A stretch of DNA of 64,000 nt from the NCBI RefSeq assembly GCF_014203125.1, contig NZ_JACHIH010000027.1, forward strand, positions 1 to 64,000, read 5' to 3'. Each line of letters opens with the position of its first letter. Within the stretch, counting starts at the first letter, position 1. The notes beneath the pieces were generated by a model. It saw nothing but the letters and a program-made list of their open reading frames with translations, was not told where the DNA came from and ran no database searches. The position numbers were made by a program, and so were the translations under genes. Source of the DNA: Rhodopseudomonas rhenobacensis (GTDB lineage Bacteria; Pseudomonadota; Alphaproteobacteria; Rhizobiales; Xanthobacteraceae). Positions 37,062-47,023 of this stretch are shown in pieces.

Positions 37062-39161
37062 ATGCTGAAGGCCCAGCGCGACTCGATTCGATTGCTGCGG
37101 GGCATCCTGGTGGCGTCGGTGGTGCTGCCGACCGCGCTGTTCGGCTATGCCGCCTGGCTCGGCTACCACAACACCAACAGCATCGCCGACCGGCAGATCG
37201 ACCAGACCCGCGACGTCATCACCGAACATGCGCTCAAGGTGTTCGAATCGGTCGAACGCAGCCTGGCTGAAATCACCGAGATCGTCCGCGACCAGTCCGA
37301 CAGCCAGATCATGGACGGCGAAGCCACGCTGCACTTGCGCTTGAAGCGGATCGCCGCCGGTTCCGAGCAGGTCAAATCGCTGTGGATCTTCGATTCGCGC
37401 GGCCGCGCGCTGGTCAGCAGCCTCGGCCATCCTCCGCCGACCACCGATTATTCGGACCGCGACTACTTCCAGGCCCATGTCGAGCGCGACGTCGGCACCT
37501 TTATCGGCCAGATCCTGCGGCCGCGCCTGCCCGGCGCCGGGGCGCCGTTCTTCAGCGTCAGCCGGCGCCGGCCGCCGAGCGACGGCCGCTTCACCGGCGT
37601 CATTCAGGCGTCGCTGCTGCCGGATTATTTCGAAGGGTTCTTCGCCAAGATCAGCCGCGAGGCCGGCGGCTATGCGGCGCTGGTGCGCGAGGATGGATCG
37701 ATCCTGGCGCGGCACCCGGCGATCGGCCGCAACGCCTCGATCGGGCCGAATTCAGGTCTCGGCAAGCGAATGCTCGCGCGCGACGCCGAGGGCACCCTGA
37801 CGATGACCTCGGCGGTCGACAACGTGGAACGCAAGCTCGCCTATCGCAAGCTCGCGGACTTGCCGGTCTACGTCGTCTCCGGACTGGAAACCCGCGCGAT
37901 CCGCGCCAATTGGCTCGCCACGCTCGGCAGCTATCTGATCTTCGGCCTGCCCGCGACCTTGGCGCTGATTGCGATCGTGATGTTGGCGCTGACCCGGACG
38001 CAACGGCTCTACGAAGAAGCCAGCCGCCGCCAGACCGCGGAGAAGGCGCTGAAAGAGGCGCAACGCCTGGAATCGCTCGGCCGGCTGACCGGCGGCGTCG
38101 CCCACGACTTCAACAATCTGATGATGGTGGTGGGCGGATCGGCGCAGCGGCTACGGCGCCGTCACTCCGATCCGCAAGATCGTCGCGCGCTCGACATGAT
38201 CGATTCCGCCGTCGACAAAGCCACCGCGCTGACCCGGCAATTGCTGTCGTTCTCGCGCCGCCACGCGGTGTCCGCCCGGGTGATCGATCTGGCCGAATGC
38301 GTCGACAAGTTCAGCGACGTGCTGCGGCAATCGGTGCGCCGCGATATCGCGATCGACATCAAACGACCGGCGCAGCCGGTGCCGGTGCGGATCGATCCCA
38401 ACGAATTCGAAATCGCGCTGCTCAACCTGGCGCTGAACGCCCGCGATGCGATGCCGGACGGCGGCCGCATCGCCATCGCGATCAAGCGTCAGCGCGGCAA
38501 CGCGGGACGGTCGGGCGAAGTTGCGGTGCTCACCTTCTCGGACAACGGCAGCGGCATCGCGGAGGACATCCGCGACCGCATTTTCGAGCCGTTCTTCACC
38601 ACCAAGTCGGTGGATCGCGGCACCGGCCTCGGGCTCAGTCAGATCTACGGTTTCGTCCAGCAGTCCAAAGGCGAGATCACCGTGGACAGCGAGCTCGGCC
38701 GCGGCACCACTTTCCGCTTGAGCTTCCCGATCAGCGACGAGGCCCCGCACGCAGAGCCCGCGGCCGCGGACCAGCCGCCGCCGCGCGTTGCGCAACCCAC
38801 CACGCTGCTGCTGGTCGAGGATCACCCGGACGTCGCCGCGGTCGCCGCCGATTATGCGCAGCAATGCGGCTTCGACGTGATCGCGGCCAATTCGGCCGAA
38901 GCCGCGGTGGAGTTGCTGAACCGCCGCCGCGACATCCGCCTGGTGTTTTCGGATATCGTCATGCCGGGGATGAGCGGCTTAGAACTCGCCCGGCTGATCC
39001 GCGAACACCACCCCGATATCGCCGTGGTGCTGGCCTCGGGCTATAGCGACCGCTCCGCCACCGCGGTGGAGGAGCGCTTTCCGTTGCTGCAAAAGCCCTA
39101 CACCCAGCAAGCGCTGCGGGACGCACTGATCGGGGCGCTCGGCACCACCGCTGCGATTTAA
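37062..39161 (+). CDS. Hybrid histidine kinase with Cache-type sensor
   Basis: A 699-residue membrane kinase. Order: membrane helix at about 11-33, periplasmic PDC/Cache-like sensor to about 286 (DYSDRDYFQAHVERDVGTF is typical), second helix at about 287-311, phosphoacceptor His348 in GGVAHDFNNLMMVVGG, ATPase with NLALNARDAMPDG (455-467), DNGSGI and TGLGLSQIYG, then a receiver domain from about 580 with phosphoacceptor Asp631 (FSDIVMPGMSG). The H-box belongs to the blue-light/hybrid kinase group lacking a separate HPt domain. The signal and target are unknown. Start: ATG 37062 just before the first helix. Confidence 0.9.
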   Translation: MLKAQRDSIRLLRGILVASVVLPTALFGYAAWLGYHNTNSIADRQIDQTRDVITEHALKVFESVERSLAEITEIVRDQSDSQIMDGEATLHLRLKRIAAGSEQVKSLWIFDSRGRALVSSLGHPPPTTDYSDRDYFQAHVERDVGTFIGQILRPRLPGAGAPFFSVSRRRPPSDGRFTGVIQASLLPDYFEGFFAKISREAGGYAALVREDGSILARHPAIGRNASIGPNSGLGKRMLARDAEGTLTMTSAVDNVERKLAYRKLADLPVYVVSGLETRAIRANWLATLGSYLIFGLPATLALIAIVMLALTRTQRLYEEASRRQTAEKALKEAQRLESLGRLTGGVAHDFNNLMMVVGGSAQRLRRRHSDPQDRRALDMIDSAVDKATALTRQLLSFSRRHAVSARVIDLAECVDKFSDVLRQSVRRDIAIDIKRPAQPVPVRIDPNEFEIALLNLALNARDAMPDGGRIAIAIKRQRGNAGRSGEVAVLTFSDNGSGIAEDIRDRIFEPFFTTKSVDRGTGLGLSQIYGFVQQSKGEITVDSELGRGTTFRLSFPISDEAPHAEPAAADQPPPRVAQPTTLLLVEDHPDVAAVAADYAQQCGFDVIAANSAEAAVELLNRRRDIRLVFSDIVMPGMSGLELARLIREHHPDIAVVLASGYSDRSATAVEERFPLLQKPYTQQALRDALIGALGTTAAI

Positions 39162-39197
39162 AGCCGGCAGGCAGCGGCGACGCCGGACAAACCTGCG

Positions 39198-40265
39198 TTA
39201 CTCGCCGGCACTCACCAGCTTGATCCGGGGTTTGCGCGCCGCAATCAGGCTCTCATAGGCGGCGAGATAGTCCAGCGCCATCCGCCGCGCAGTGAACCGC
39301 GCTTCGAATTGCGCCCGCACCGCGCGACGATCGAGGCTGGACAGTCGCCCGACCGCCGCCACCGCGCCATCCTCGTCCTCGACGATGAAGCCGGTGAGAC
39401 CGTCATCGATGATTTCCGGCACCGAGCCACGATTATAGGCGATCACCGGCGTGCCGCAGGCCATCGCCTCGATCATCACCAGACCGAACGGCTCCGGCCA
39501 GTCCAGCGGCAGCAGCAGCGCGGTGGCGCCGCTGAGAAATTCCGACTTCTGCTGATCGCCGATCTCGCCGATGAATTCGATGCTGGGATGATCCATGATC
39601 GGGCGAATGACGTCGTTGAAGTAGTCGAGGTCGGCGGCGTCGACCTTGGCGGCGATCTTCAGCTTCATGCCGCAGCGCAGGGCGATCTTGATGGCGCGAT
39701 CGACGCCCTTCTCCGGCGCGATGCGGCCGAGCACCGCGAGGTAACCGGGCTTGCCCGGCATCGGCGTCAGCAGGGTTTCGGGAAGTCCGTGTTGGATCGT
39801 GCCGATCCAGTTCGCCTGCGGCACCGGCTGGCGCTGCGAGTCGGAGATCGACACCACCGGCACCGACGAGAACGTCGTGAACACCGGCTGATGCTCCGGC
39901 AGGTCGAGGCGGCCGTGAAGAGTGGTGATGAAAGGCGTCGGCTGGCGGGAAAATAACGAGAACGGGTAGTAATCGAGGTGAAAATGCAGCAGGTCGAACT
40001 CTTCATTGTCGCATTTTTGAAGTACTTTTTCCAACATCACGATGTGCAGCGCGTTGGGGTCTCTTACCGAGCCATCGAGCCGCAGCGCCCTCGGCCAGGT
40101 GGCGTCGAGTTTGGCGGAGGTGATCGAATCTCCACTGGCGAACAACGTGACATCGTGCCCGAGCGCCACCAGCTCTTCGGTCAACCAATGCACAACACGT
40201 TCGGTGCCGCCGTAAAGCTTGGGCGGAACGGCTTCCGTCAGAGGAGCAACCTGCGCGATGCGCAT
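39198..40265 (-). CDS. Glycosyltransferase family 4
   Basis: A 355-residue GT-B glycosyltransferase. The N-terminal domain has PLTEAVPPKLYGGTERVVHWL, where the GG loop contacts the acceptor, and the C-terminal domain has LGRIAPEKGVDRAI and EPFGLVMIEAMACGTPVIAY, the nucleotide-sugar EX7E motif. The sugar donor and acceptor are unknown. GGAGA precedes the ATG at 40265, and a good EcfG (general stress response) promoter lies about 60 nt upstream. It is convergent with the hybrid kinase and divergent from an ABC exporter. Confidence 0.9.
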   Translation of the reverse strand: MRIAQVAPLTEAVPPKLYGGTERVVHWLTEELVALGHDVTLFASGDSITSAKLDATWPRALRLDGSVRDPNALHIVMLEKVLQKCDNEEFDLLHFHLDYYPFSLFSRQPTPFITTLHGRLDLPEHQPVFTTFSSVPVVSISDSQRQPVPQANWIGTIQHGLPETLLTPMPGKPGYLAVLGRIAPEKGVDRAIKIALRCGMKLKIAAKVDAADLDYFNDVIRPIMDHPSIEFIGEIGDQQKSEFLSGATALLLPLDWPEPFGLVMIEAMACGTPVIAYNRGSVPEIIDDGLTGFIVEDEDGAVAAVGRLSSLDRRAVRAQFEARFTARRMALDYLAAYESLIAARKPRIKLVSAGE

Positions 40266-40323
40266 CTTATCGTCTCCTGTTGTTTGCAGCACTGACCAAC
40301 CATTCGCGGCTGTCACCGATGGG

Positions 40324-40348
40324 AACGATTTCGCACCTGCGAAGTTCC
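40324..40348 (-). promoter_or_regulatory. EcfG (general stress) promoter for the glycosyltransferase gene
   Basis: On the minus strand: GGAAC, a 16-nt spacer, CGTT, identical to the alphaproteobacterial EcfG sigma-factor consensus. It points at the glycosyltransferase start 59 nt downstream. The rest of the 302-nt gap to the ABC exporter gene shows no other feature I can support. Confidence 0.65.
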
Positions 40349-40567
40349 TCCGACACACGCACTTCCAACTACTAGGTGGTCATGCTGATGCCATCGTCGT
40401 TCGCCAGAACTCAGCTGCCGCCGCCGCTGCACAAACTTTCACTGGCATTGCGCGAATTCTCATCAGGCAGCGCGCGCCGAACGCGCGTTGTCGAGCAACG
40501 ACCGCCCGTAGCAGCCGATGATCTCGGCTCGTCGCCTCCCTGCAAACCTCCCACAGGTTCGGCTCCC

Positions 40568-42331
40568 ATGGATACGCTTTCCGGCTATGCGCACCGTCCT
40601 TTCGCCTTTGTTGCACGCTATCTGCGGCAACGGCCGACGGCGCACGCGGTCATTCTGCTCGCGGTGGTCGCCGCCGTCACCTGCTCGGTGGGCACGCAAT
40701 ACGGCGTCAAGTATCTGGTCGACGGGCTGTCGAGCGGACCGGCGAACGGCGGCCACGTCTGGATGGCGCTCGGCTTCCTGGTCGCGCTGATCGCCGCCGA
40801 CAACATTCTGTGGCGGGTCGCAAGCTGGACCGCCAGCTTCACCTTCGTCGGCGTCACCGGCGACCTGCGCCGCGACATCTTCCGTCATCTCACCGGCCAC
40901 GCGCCGAGCTACTTCTCCGATCGGCTGCCCGGCATGCTGACCAGCCGCATCACCGCGACCTCGAACGCGGTGTTCACCGTCGAGAACATGTTCGTCTCGA
41001 ACGTGCTGCCGCCCTGCATCGCAACGCTGGCGGCGATCGCGCTGATCGGCACGGTGAGCCTGCCGATGGCTGCAGGCCTGGCGGTGGTGTCGGCGATCGT
41101 GGTGCTCGGGGTGTTCCACCTCGCCGCCGCCGGCAAGCCGCTGCACGATGATTTCGCCGACAAGGCCGCGGCGGTCGATGGCGAGATGGTCGACGTCATC
41201 AACAACATGCCGCTGGTGCGGGCGTTCTGCGGGCTCGGCTACGAGCACGCCCGCTTCGACGCCACCGTCAACCGCGAACTGACCGCGCGCGGCCGCAGCC
41301 TGCGCTATCTTGAGCGGCTGCGGCTACTGCACGCCTTGATCACCGTGGCGTTGACCGTCGCGCTGCTGGCCTGGGCGGTGATGCTGTGGCAGCAAGGCCG
41401 CGCCACCACCGGCGACGTGGTGCTGGTCTGCACTTTGGGGCTCTCCATCCTGCACGCCACCCGCGATCTCGCGGTCGCGCTGGTCGACGTCACCCAGCAT
41501 GTCGCGCGGCTGTCGGAAGCGCTCGCCACGCTGCTGGTTCCGCACGAACTCGCCGATCATCCCGAGGCCGAACCGCTGGTGCGCTCCGGCGCCGCCATCG
41601 CGTTCGACAACATCAAGTTCCGTTATCCCGGCGGCCAGAAGCTGTTCGACGGCATGACCTTGCGGATCTCAGCCGGCCAGCGCGTCGGCCTGGTCGGCCA
41701 GTCCGGCGGCGGCAAGTCCAGCCTGTTCGTTTTGTTGCAGCGCTTCTACGATCCGCAGGCCGGCCGCATCACCATCGACGGCCAGGACATTTCCCGGGTC
41801 ACCCAGCAGAGCCTGCGCGAAGCGATCTCTGTAGTTCCGCAGGACATCTCGCTGTTCCATCGCTCGATCCTGGAGAACATCCGCTACGGCCGCCCGACCG
41901 CGACGGATGACGAGGTGCTGCGCGCGGCGATCGCGGCGCGCTGCGATTTCGTCGAAACCCTGCCGGAAGGGCTCGCCACCATGGTCGGCGACCGCGGCGT
42001 CAAGCTGTCCGGCGGGCAGCGCCAGCGCATCGCGATCGCCCGCGCCTTCCTGAAGGATGCGCCGATCCTGTTGCTCGACGAGGCGACCGCGGCGCTCGAC
42101 GGCGACTCCGAAGAGGCGATTCGCGAAGCGCTCGGCCGGCTGATGCGCGGCCGCACCGTGATCGCGATCGCCCACCGCCTCGCAACACTACGCAACTTCG
42201 ACAGGGTTGTTATGTTGCAGGCAGGGCGTATCATCGAGGACGGCCCGCCCGATCACTTGATGCAGGGCCAAGGTCCCTATCGCGATCTCGTGGACCGCGA
42301 GATGAACCGTCTCGCTCCCCGCGCCGCCTGA
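40568..42331 (+). CDS. ABC transporter, fused permease and ATPase (exporter)
   Basis: A 587-residue half-transporter: an N-terminal six-helix membrane domain (about residues 20-310) and a C-terminal ATPase with Walker A GQSGGGKSS, Q-loop SVVPQDISLF, signature LSGGQRQRIAIARAF and Walker B ILLLDEATAALD followed by the H-loop AHRLATL. It should dimerise to export a lipid, peptide or glycan. Its place between a glycosyltransferase and an amylo-glucosidase gene suggests a carbohydrate-related substrate, but this is inference. The ATG at 40568 follows a weak site. Confidence 0.9.
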   Translation: MDTLSGYAHRPFAFVARYLRQRPTAHAVILLAVVAAVTCSVGTQYGVKYLVDGLSSGPANGGHVWMALGFLVALIAADNILWRVASWTASFTFVGVTGDLRRDIFRHLTGHAPSYFSDRLPGMLTSRITATSNAVFTVENMFVSNVLPPCIATLAAIALIGTVSLPMAAGLAVVSAIVVLGVFHLAAAGKPLHDDFADKAAAVDGEMVDVINNMPLVRAFCGLGYEHARFDATVNRELTARGRSLRYLERLRLLHALITVALTVALLAWAVMLWQQGRATTGDVVLVCTLGLSILHATRDLAVALVDVTQHVARLSEALATLLVPHELADHPEAEPLVRSGAAIAFDNIKFRYPGGQKLFDGMTLRISAGQRVGLVGQSGGGKSSLFVLLQRFYDPQAGRITIDGQDISRVTQQSLREAISVVPQDISLFHRSILENIRYGRPTATDDEVLRAAIAARCDFVETLPEGLATMVGDRGVKLSGGQRQRIAIARAFLKDAPILLLDEATAALDGDSEEAIREALGRLMRGRTVIAIAHRLATLRNFDRVVMLQAGRIIEDGPPDHLMQGQGPYRDLVDREMNRLAPRAA

Positions 42332-42412
42332 GCGTGCCGCTCACTTGTTCGCTTCCGTTGCGTAGCCGTCACGCGGAACGTCTCCGCGCAGCCCAACCGG
42401 CCGAGGACACCA

Positions 42413-44611
42413 ATGGCAATTGAAGCCACAGCCAGCGTTTCGACGATCCGCGACGAAGCGGTGACGGAATCGCCGTTCTACATTCCGATGACCGGCCCGA
42501 CGGCGCGCCCGCGCCAGGTGCTCAAGCACGACGACACCTTCGTGGTGCTCGACAGCCATGGCGACATCGGCGCCTCGGCCGGCGGGCCGGACGGGCTGTT
42601 CAATGCCGATACCAGGTTCCTGGCCCGGCTCGAGCTGCTGCTCGACGACATGCAGCCGCTGCTGCTCGGCAGCAATATGCGCGACGACAATTCGGCGCTC
42701 ACCGTCGACCTGACCAACCCCGACATCTACAGCAACGGCCGGCTGGTGCTGCAGAAGGACGTGCTGCATCTCGTGCGCACCATCTTCCTGTGGCACGGCA
42801 CCGCGTATCAACGGATCGGCTTGCAGAACCACGGCGACCGCACCGCGGTGTTCGATCTGACGCTGTTGTTCGACAACGACTTCGCCGATCTGTTCGAAGT
42901 CCGCGGCGCGCAGCGCCCGCGCCGCGGCGCCGGCTCCAGCCGGTTGCTGGGTTTCAACGACGTGGCGCTGGACTATCGCGGGCTCGACGACATTACCCGC
43001 AGCAGCACCGTCCACCTGGAGCCGCGGCCGAGCCGGCTCGGCGTCAACGCCGCAACCTATCACCTCGAGCTCAAGCCGCAGGAGAACACCTCGCTGTTCG
43101 TGACGGTGTCGTGCAATCGCCCCAACACCGAACCGCTGATGCCATTTTTCAAAGGCCTGTTGGCGCATCGCCGCGAGATGCGGCAGCTCACCTCAGGCGC
43201 GACCTCGATCGAGACCTCCAACAACATCTTCAACGAAGTGGTCTGCCAGTCGATGGCCGACCTCAACATGCTGATGACCGAAACCCCGCAGGGCCGCTAT
43301 CCCTACGCGGGAATCCCCTGGTACTCGACCACGTTCGGCCGCGACGGGCTGATCACCGCGCTGCAGATGCTGTGGATCGATCCGCGCGTCGCCCGCGGCG
43401 TGCTGCGGCGGCTCGCGCACTATCAGGCGACGGCGGTCGACCCGGTGAACGACGCCGCGCCCGGCAAGATCCTGCACGAGATGCGCGGCGGCGAAATGGC
43501 CTCGCTGCGCGAGGTGCCGTTCGCGCAATATTACGGCAGCGTGGATTCCACGCCGCTGTTCGTGATGCTGGCCGGGCTCTATGTCGAGCGCACCGGCGAC
43601 GACGCCACGTTGGGCGACCTGTGGGAATCGATCGAGGCCGCGCTGCGCTGGATCGACGGCCCCGGCGACCCCGATCACGACGGCTTCGTCGAATATCAGC
43701 GCGCCACCGAAGAGGGTTTGCAGAACCAGGGTTGGAAGGATTCCTACGACGCCGTGTTCCACGCCGACGGCACGCTCGCCGAGGGCAACATCGCGCTGGC
43801 GGAAGTCCAGGGCTACGTGTTCGCCGCCAAGCAACTCGCCGCCCGCTGCGCCCGGCGGCTGGGGCTGAAGCACCAGGCCGACAAGCTCGACGACGAGGCG
43901 CGCCGGCTCGCCGCGCGGTTCGAAGAGGCGTTCTGGTGCGAAGAGCTCGGCACCTATGCGCTGGCGCTGGATGGCGCCAAGCGGCCGTGCCGGGTGCGCA
44001 CCTCCAACGCCGGGCAATTGCTGTTCACCGGCATCGTGCGCGAGGACCGCGCCCGCTTGGTCGCCGCCGACCTGTTAGGGCCGCAGTTCTTTTCCGGCTG
44101 GGGCATCCGCACGGTGGCGCGCGGCGAGGCCCGCTACAATCCGATGTCGTATCACGACGGCTCGATCTGGCCGCACGACAACGCGCTGATCGCGCTCGGC
44201 TTCGCCCGCTACGGCCTGAAGCACGCGGTCGAGCAGCTGTTCAAGGGGCTGTTCGATGCGGCGAGCTACATGGAGCTGCGGCGATTGCCGGAACTGTTCT
44301 GCGGCTTCCAGCGCGAGCGTCGTCGCGGGCCGACGTTGTATCCGGTCGCCTGCGCGCCGCAGGCCTGGGCCAGCGCCACGCCCTTCACCCTGCTGGAGGC
44401 GTCGCTCGGACTGGAATTCGACGCCCGCCGCGGCGAAATCCGGCTGCGCAATCCGCGGCTGCCGGCGTTTCTCAACGAGGTGATCCTGCACGATCTGCAG
44501 CTCGGCGACTCCAGCGTCGATCTACGGGTCCGCCGCCACGGCGACGACGTCTCGCTGGAAGTGCTGCGCACCCGCGGCAAGATTCAGGTTTCGCTGTTAC
44601 TTGCTCACTAG
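42413..44611 (+). CDS. Amylo-alpha-1,6-glucosidase (glycogen-debranching type)
   Basis: A 732-residue protein with an N-terminal beta-domain of the bis-type glycogen debranching family (VLDSHGDIGASAGGPDGLFNADTRFL) and a C-terminal (alpha/alpha)6 barrel. Barrel motifs include PWYSTTFGRDGLITALQMLW, FVEYQRATEEGLQNQGWKDS and PMSYHDGSIWPHDNALIALG. The acids in FGRDG and in the GLQNQGWKDS region are expected catalytic residues. Activity on branched alpha-glucans or on oligosaccharides is likely. It follows the ABC exporter by 81 nt on the same strand. Confidence 0.9.
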   Translation: MAIEATASVSTIRDEAVTESPFYIPMTGPTARPRQVLKHDDTFVVLDSHGDIGASAGGPDGLFNADTRFLARLELLLDDMQPLLLGSNMRDDNSALTVDLTNPDIYSNGRLVLQKDVLHLVRTIFLWHGTAYQRIGLQNHGDRTAVFDLTLLFDNDFADLFEVRGAQRPRRGAGSSRLLGFNDVALDYRGLDDITRSSTVHLEPRPSRLGVNAATYHLELKPQENTSLFVTVSCNRPNTEPLMPFFKGLLAHRREMRQLTSGATSIETSNNIFNEVVCQSMADLNMLMTETPQGRYPYAGIPWYSTTFGRDGLITALQMLWIDPRVARGVLRRLAHYQATAVDPVNDAAPGKILHEMRGGEMASLREVPFAQYYGSVDSTPLFVMLAGLYVERTGDDATLGDLWESIEAALRWIDGPGDPDHDGFVEYQRATEEGLQNQGWKDSYDAVFHADGTLAEGNIALAEVQGYVFAAKQLAARCARRLGLKHQADKLDDEARRLAARFEEAFWCEELGTYALALDGAKRPCRVRTSNAGQLLFTGIVREDRARLVAADLLGPQFFSGWGIRTVARGEARYNPMSYHDGSIWPHDNALIALGFARYGLKHAVEQLFKGLFDAASYMELRRLPELFCGFQRERRRGPTLYPVACAPQAWASATPFTLLEASLGLEFDARRGEIRLRNPRLPAFLNEVILHDLQLGDSSVDLRVRRHGDDVSLEVLRTRGKIQVSLLLAH

Positions 44612-44654
44612 GAGAGCCGCCACCACCGCGGCGGTGCCGTCACCGGAAGGACCG

Positions 44655-45221
44655 ATGCAGATACGTTTCAGCACAGCGTTCGTGATGGTCGCCCTGGTCA
44701 GCGTGGTTTCGGCGACGCTGCGTGCCGAGCCGTCCACCACCACCGGCCAGGCCGCGCCGCCTGCCGCCACCCCGCCTGGCGGGCCCCAAGGATCTGCGCC
44801 TCCGCCAGCGGCACCGCGGACCGACGCCGTCACTGCCGATCCGGTCAGTCCGAAGCCACCGGCCTCGGTGACGGTGCTCAGCAATGTCGAGGCCCGGGGC
44901 ATATTGGGCCGCGAAGTGCGCAGCGCCGCCGACGAAGACATGGGCCGCATCGTCGACGTCATCGTCGACCGCGCCGGCCAGGTGCGCGCCGCGGTGATCG
45001 ATTTCGGCGGCTTCCTCGGCGTCGGCAGCCGCAAGATCGTGGTCGACTGGGCGGCGCTGCGGTTCGGCAACGTCACCCGCAAGCAGGAGAAGATGACGCT
45101 GGAGCTGACCCGCGACCAAGTGCGCGCTGCGCCCGAGTACAAGGACAATCAGCCGATCGTGGTGCTCGGCGCCTCGGGCAATCTGGAGCCGCTGCGGTTC
45201 GATCCGGCGGCGGAGCGCTAA
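44655..45221 (+). CDS. PRC-barrel protein with signal peptide
   Basis: A 188-residue protein: a signal peptide to about residue 24 (MQIRFSTAFVMVALVSVVSATLRA), a Pro/Ala-rich linker, and a PRC-barrel domain from about residue 75 (NVEARGILGREVRSAADEDMG and VIDFGGFLGVGSRKIVVDW). Exported PRC-barrel proteins are frequent in Rhizobiales near stress genes and have no proven function. GGAAGG precedes the ATG at 44655. It lies 43 nt after the amylo-glucosidase and 13 nt before an MFS gene, so the three may form an operon. Confidence 0.85.
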   Translation: MQIRFSTAFVMVALVSVVSATLRAEPSTTTGQAAPPAATPPGGPQGSAPPPAAPRTDAVTADPVSPKPPASVTVLSNVEARGILGREVRSAADEDMGRIVDVIVDRAGQVRAAVIDFGGFLGVGSRKIVVDWAALRFGNVTRKQEKMTLELTRDQVRAAPEYKDNQPIVVLGASGNLEPLRFDPAAER

Positions 45222-45234
45222 GCTGAACCGGCCC

Positions 45235-46515
45235 TTGCCCGATCAGGGGAACGAGCCGCGTCCGTCCGGCGCTGACGGCGACGCCCCGCTTCCGTCGTCG
45301 TCAGAGCCGAGCTTCACGCCGCCGTCGCGGCAAAGCCAGCGCGGGCTGGACTGGTTCATCTTCTTTCTCGCCGACGTGCAGACCGGCTTCGGGCCGTTCG
45401 TCGCGGTGTATCTCACCACGCAGAAATGGACCCAGGTCGAGATCGGCCTGGTGCTGTCGGTCGGCGGCATCGTCGGACTGATCGGACAGATGCCGGGCGG
45501 CGCGATCGTCGACGCCGCGCGCTCGGAACGTTTCGTCGCCGGGCTTGCCGTGGCGCTGATCGGCATCAGCGCGCTGGGCTATGCGGCGTGGCCGTTGTTT
45601 CCGATCGTGATGGCCTCGGCGACGCTGCACGCCGCAGCGAGCTGCGTGCTGGGACCGGCGATCGCCGCGATCAGTCTCGGTCTGGTCGGCCGCGCCGCGA
45701 TCGGCGAGCGGCTCGGCCGCAACGCGCGCTACGCCTCGCTCGGCAACGGCGTCGCCGCCGCGGTGATGGGAACCTGCGGCTATCTGTTGTCGAGCCGCTC
45801 GGTGTTCCTGGTGACTTTCGTGCTGGCGATCCCGACGCTGATCGCGCTGTCGCGGATTCGCGGCGGCGAGATCGACGCCGAGCGCGCCCACGGCGCGCTG
45901 CCGCATGCCAATCCGCGGGCCGAAATTGCCAAACTGACGAATCTGCTGAAGCAGCGTCCGCTGTTGGTGTTCGCCGCGGCGATGCTGCTGCTGCAGCTCG
46001 CCAATGCGGCGATGCTGCCGCTGATGGCCGGCGTGGTCACCACGCGCTCCAGCGACGCCGCGCCGGCGCTGATCGCGTTCTGCATCGTCGTGCCGCAGGC
46101 GATCGTGGCGCTGGCCTCGCCCTCGGTCGGACGGTTCGCGCAAAGCTTCGGGCGCCGGCCGCTGCTGTTTGCCGGCTTTGCGGCGCTGGCGGTGCGCGGC
46201 CTGTTGTTCGCGATTGTCAGCGATCCTTACCTCCTGGTCGCCGTGCAGGTCTTTGACGGCGTCACTGCGGCGGTGTTCGCCGTGATGGTGCCGCTGATCG
46301 TCGCCGACGTCGCCTTCGGCTCCGGGCATTTCAGTTTCGCGCAGGGCATCGTCGGCACCGCCGGCGGCATCGGCGCCTCGCTCAGCAACGTGGTCGCGGG
46401 TTACGTCGCCGATCAGTTCGGAACCAGCGTGGCTTTTGTCGGCCTCGCCGCGGTGGCGGCGACCGGCTTGGCAATGGTGGTTCTTCTCATGCCGGAAACG
46501 CGGCGCCGCGTCTGA
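45235..46515 (+). CDS. MFS transporter
   Basis: A 426-residue major facilitator protein with a hydrophilic Pro/Ser-rich N-terminus of about 35 residues, then 12 helices starting at LDWFIFFLADVQTGFGPFVAVYL. This opening is shared by a subgroup of alphaproteobacterial MFS proteins. The start is the TTG at 45235, because no ATG or GTG is available before the first helix; the start is therefore tentative. The gene follows the PRC-barrel gene closely. Substrate unknown. Confidence 0.82.
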   Translation: MPDQGNEPRPSGADGDAPLPSSSEPSFTPPSRQSQRGLDWFIFFLADVQTGFGPFVAVYLTTQKWTQVEIGLVLSVGGIVGLIGQMPGGAIVDAARSERFVAGLAVALIGISALGYAAWPLFPIVMASATLHAAASCVLGPAIAAISLGLVGRAAIGERLGRNARYASLGNGVAAAVMGTCGYLLSSRSVFLVTFVLAIPTLIALSRIRGGEIDAERAHGALPHANPRAEIAKLTNLLKQRPLLVFAAAMLLLQLANAAMLPLMAGVVTTRSSDAAPALIAFCIVVPQAIVALASPSVGRFAQSFGRRPLLFAGFAALAVRGLLFAIVSDPYLLVAVQVFDGVTAAVFAVMVPLIVADVAFGSGHFSFAQGIVGTAGGIGASLSNVVAGYVADQFGTSVAFVGLAAVAATGLAMVVLLMPETRRRV

Positions 46516-46556
46516 GCGGCGCCGCGTTTCATTTGCCGGGCGCAGTTCGCTGGCTG

Positions 46557-46991
46557 TTACCAGCGGTGACGCCAACCGCGATTCCAGCCGCCGTAGCCGC
46601 CATAGTAGCGCGGCCCGCCCCATGACGCGGCAATGACCGGCCCGCCATAGCCGTAGCCATAGGCCGGACGATAGCCGTAACGCGGAGCGTAGCCGTAATA
46701 AGCGCGGCGATAGCGCGGCCCGTAATAGGCGTAGCGCGGCGCATAGTAGCGCGGCGCATAATAGGCCGGCGCGTAACCGCCATAATACCCGCGATAGCCG
46801 GCGTAATACGGTCCGCCGCCATAACCGTAAGGACCGTAGGCGTAGGCGCTGGACGCCGCGCCGGCGAGAATTGCGCCCACCGCCAGTCCGCCGATCAGGC
46901 CGGGACCATAGCCGCCGCGCGCTTGGGCGGGAGCGGCCGACGCGACCGCGAGAGCCGCCACGGTGCCGACAACCAAAGCTGTCTTATTCAT
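46557..46991 (-). CDS. Exported Gly/Tyr-rich protein
   Basis: A 144-residue protein with a signal peptide (MNKTALVVGTVAALAVASAAPAQA, cleavage near residue 24), a glycine-rich hydrophobic stretch, and a C-terminal half made mostly of Gly, Tyr, Arg and Pro (YGYAPRYGYRPAYGYGYGG). Such low-complexity proteins are usually periplasmic or outer-membrane-associated and of unknown function. A near-consensus EcfG promoter (GAAAC-N16-CGTT on the minus strand, 47048-47024) lies about 33 nt upstream of the start, so stress induction is possible. Confidence 0.75.
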   Translation of the reverse strand: MNKTALVVGTVAALAVASAAPAQARGGYGPGLIGGLAVGAILAGAASSAYAYGPYGYGGGPYYAGYRGYYGGYAPAYYAPRYYAPRYAYYGPRYRRAYYGYAPRYGYRPAYGYGYGGPVIAASWGGPRYYGGYGGWNRGWRHRW

Positions 46992-47023
46992 GGTCGATGT
47001 CCTCTTTACGTTACACCCGCGAC

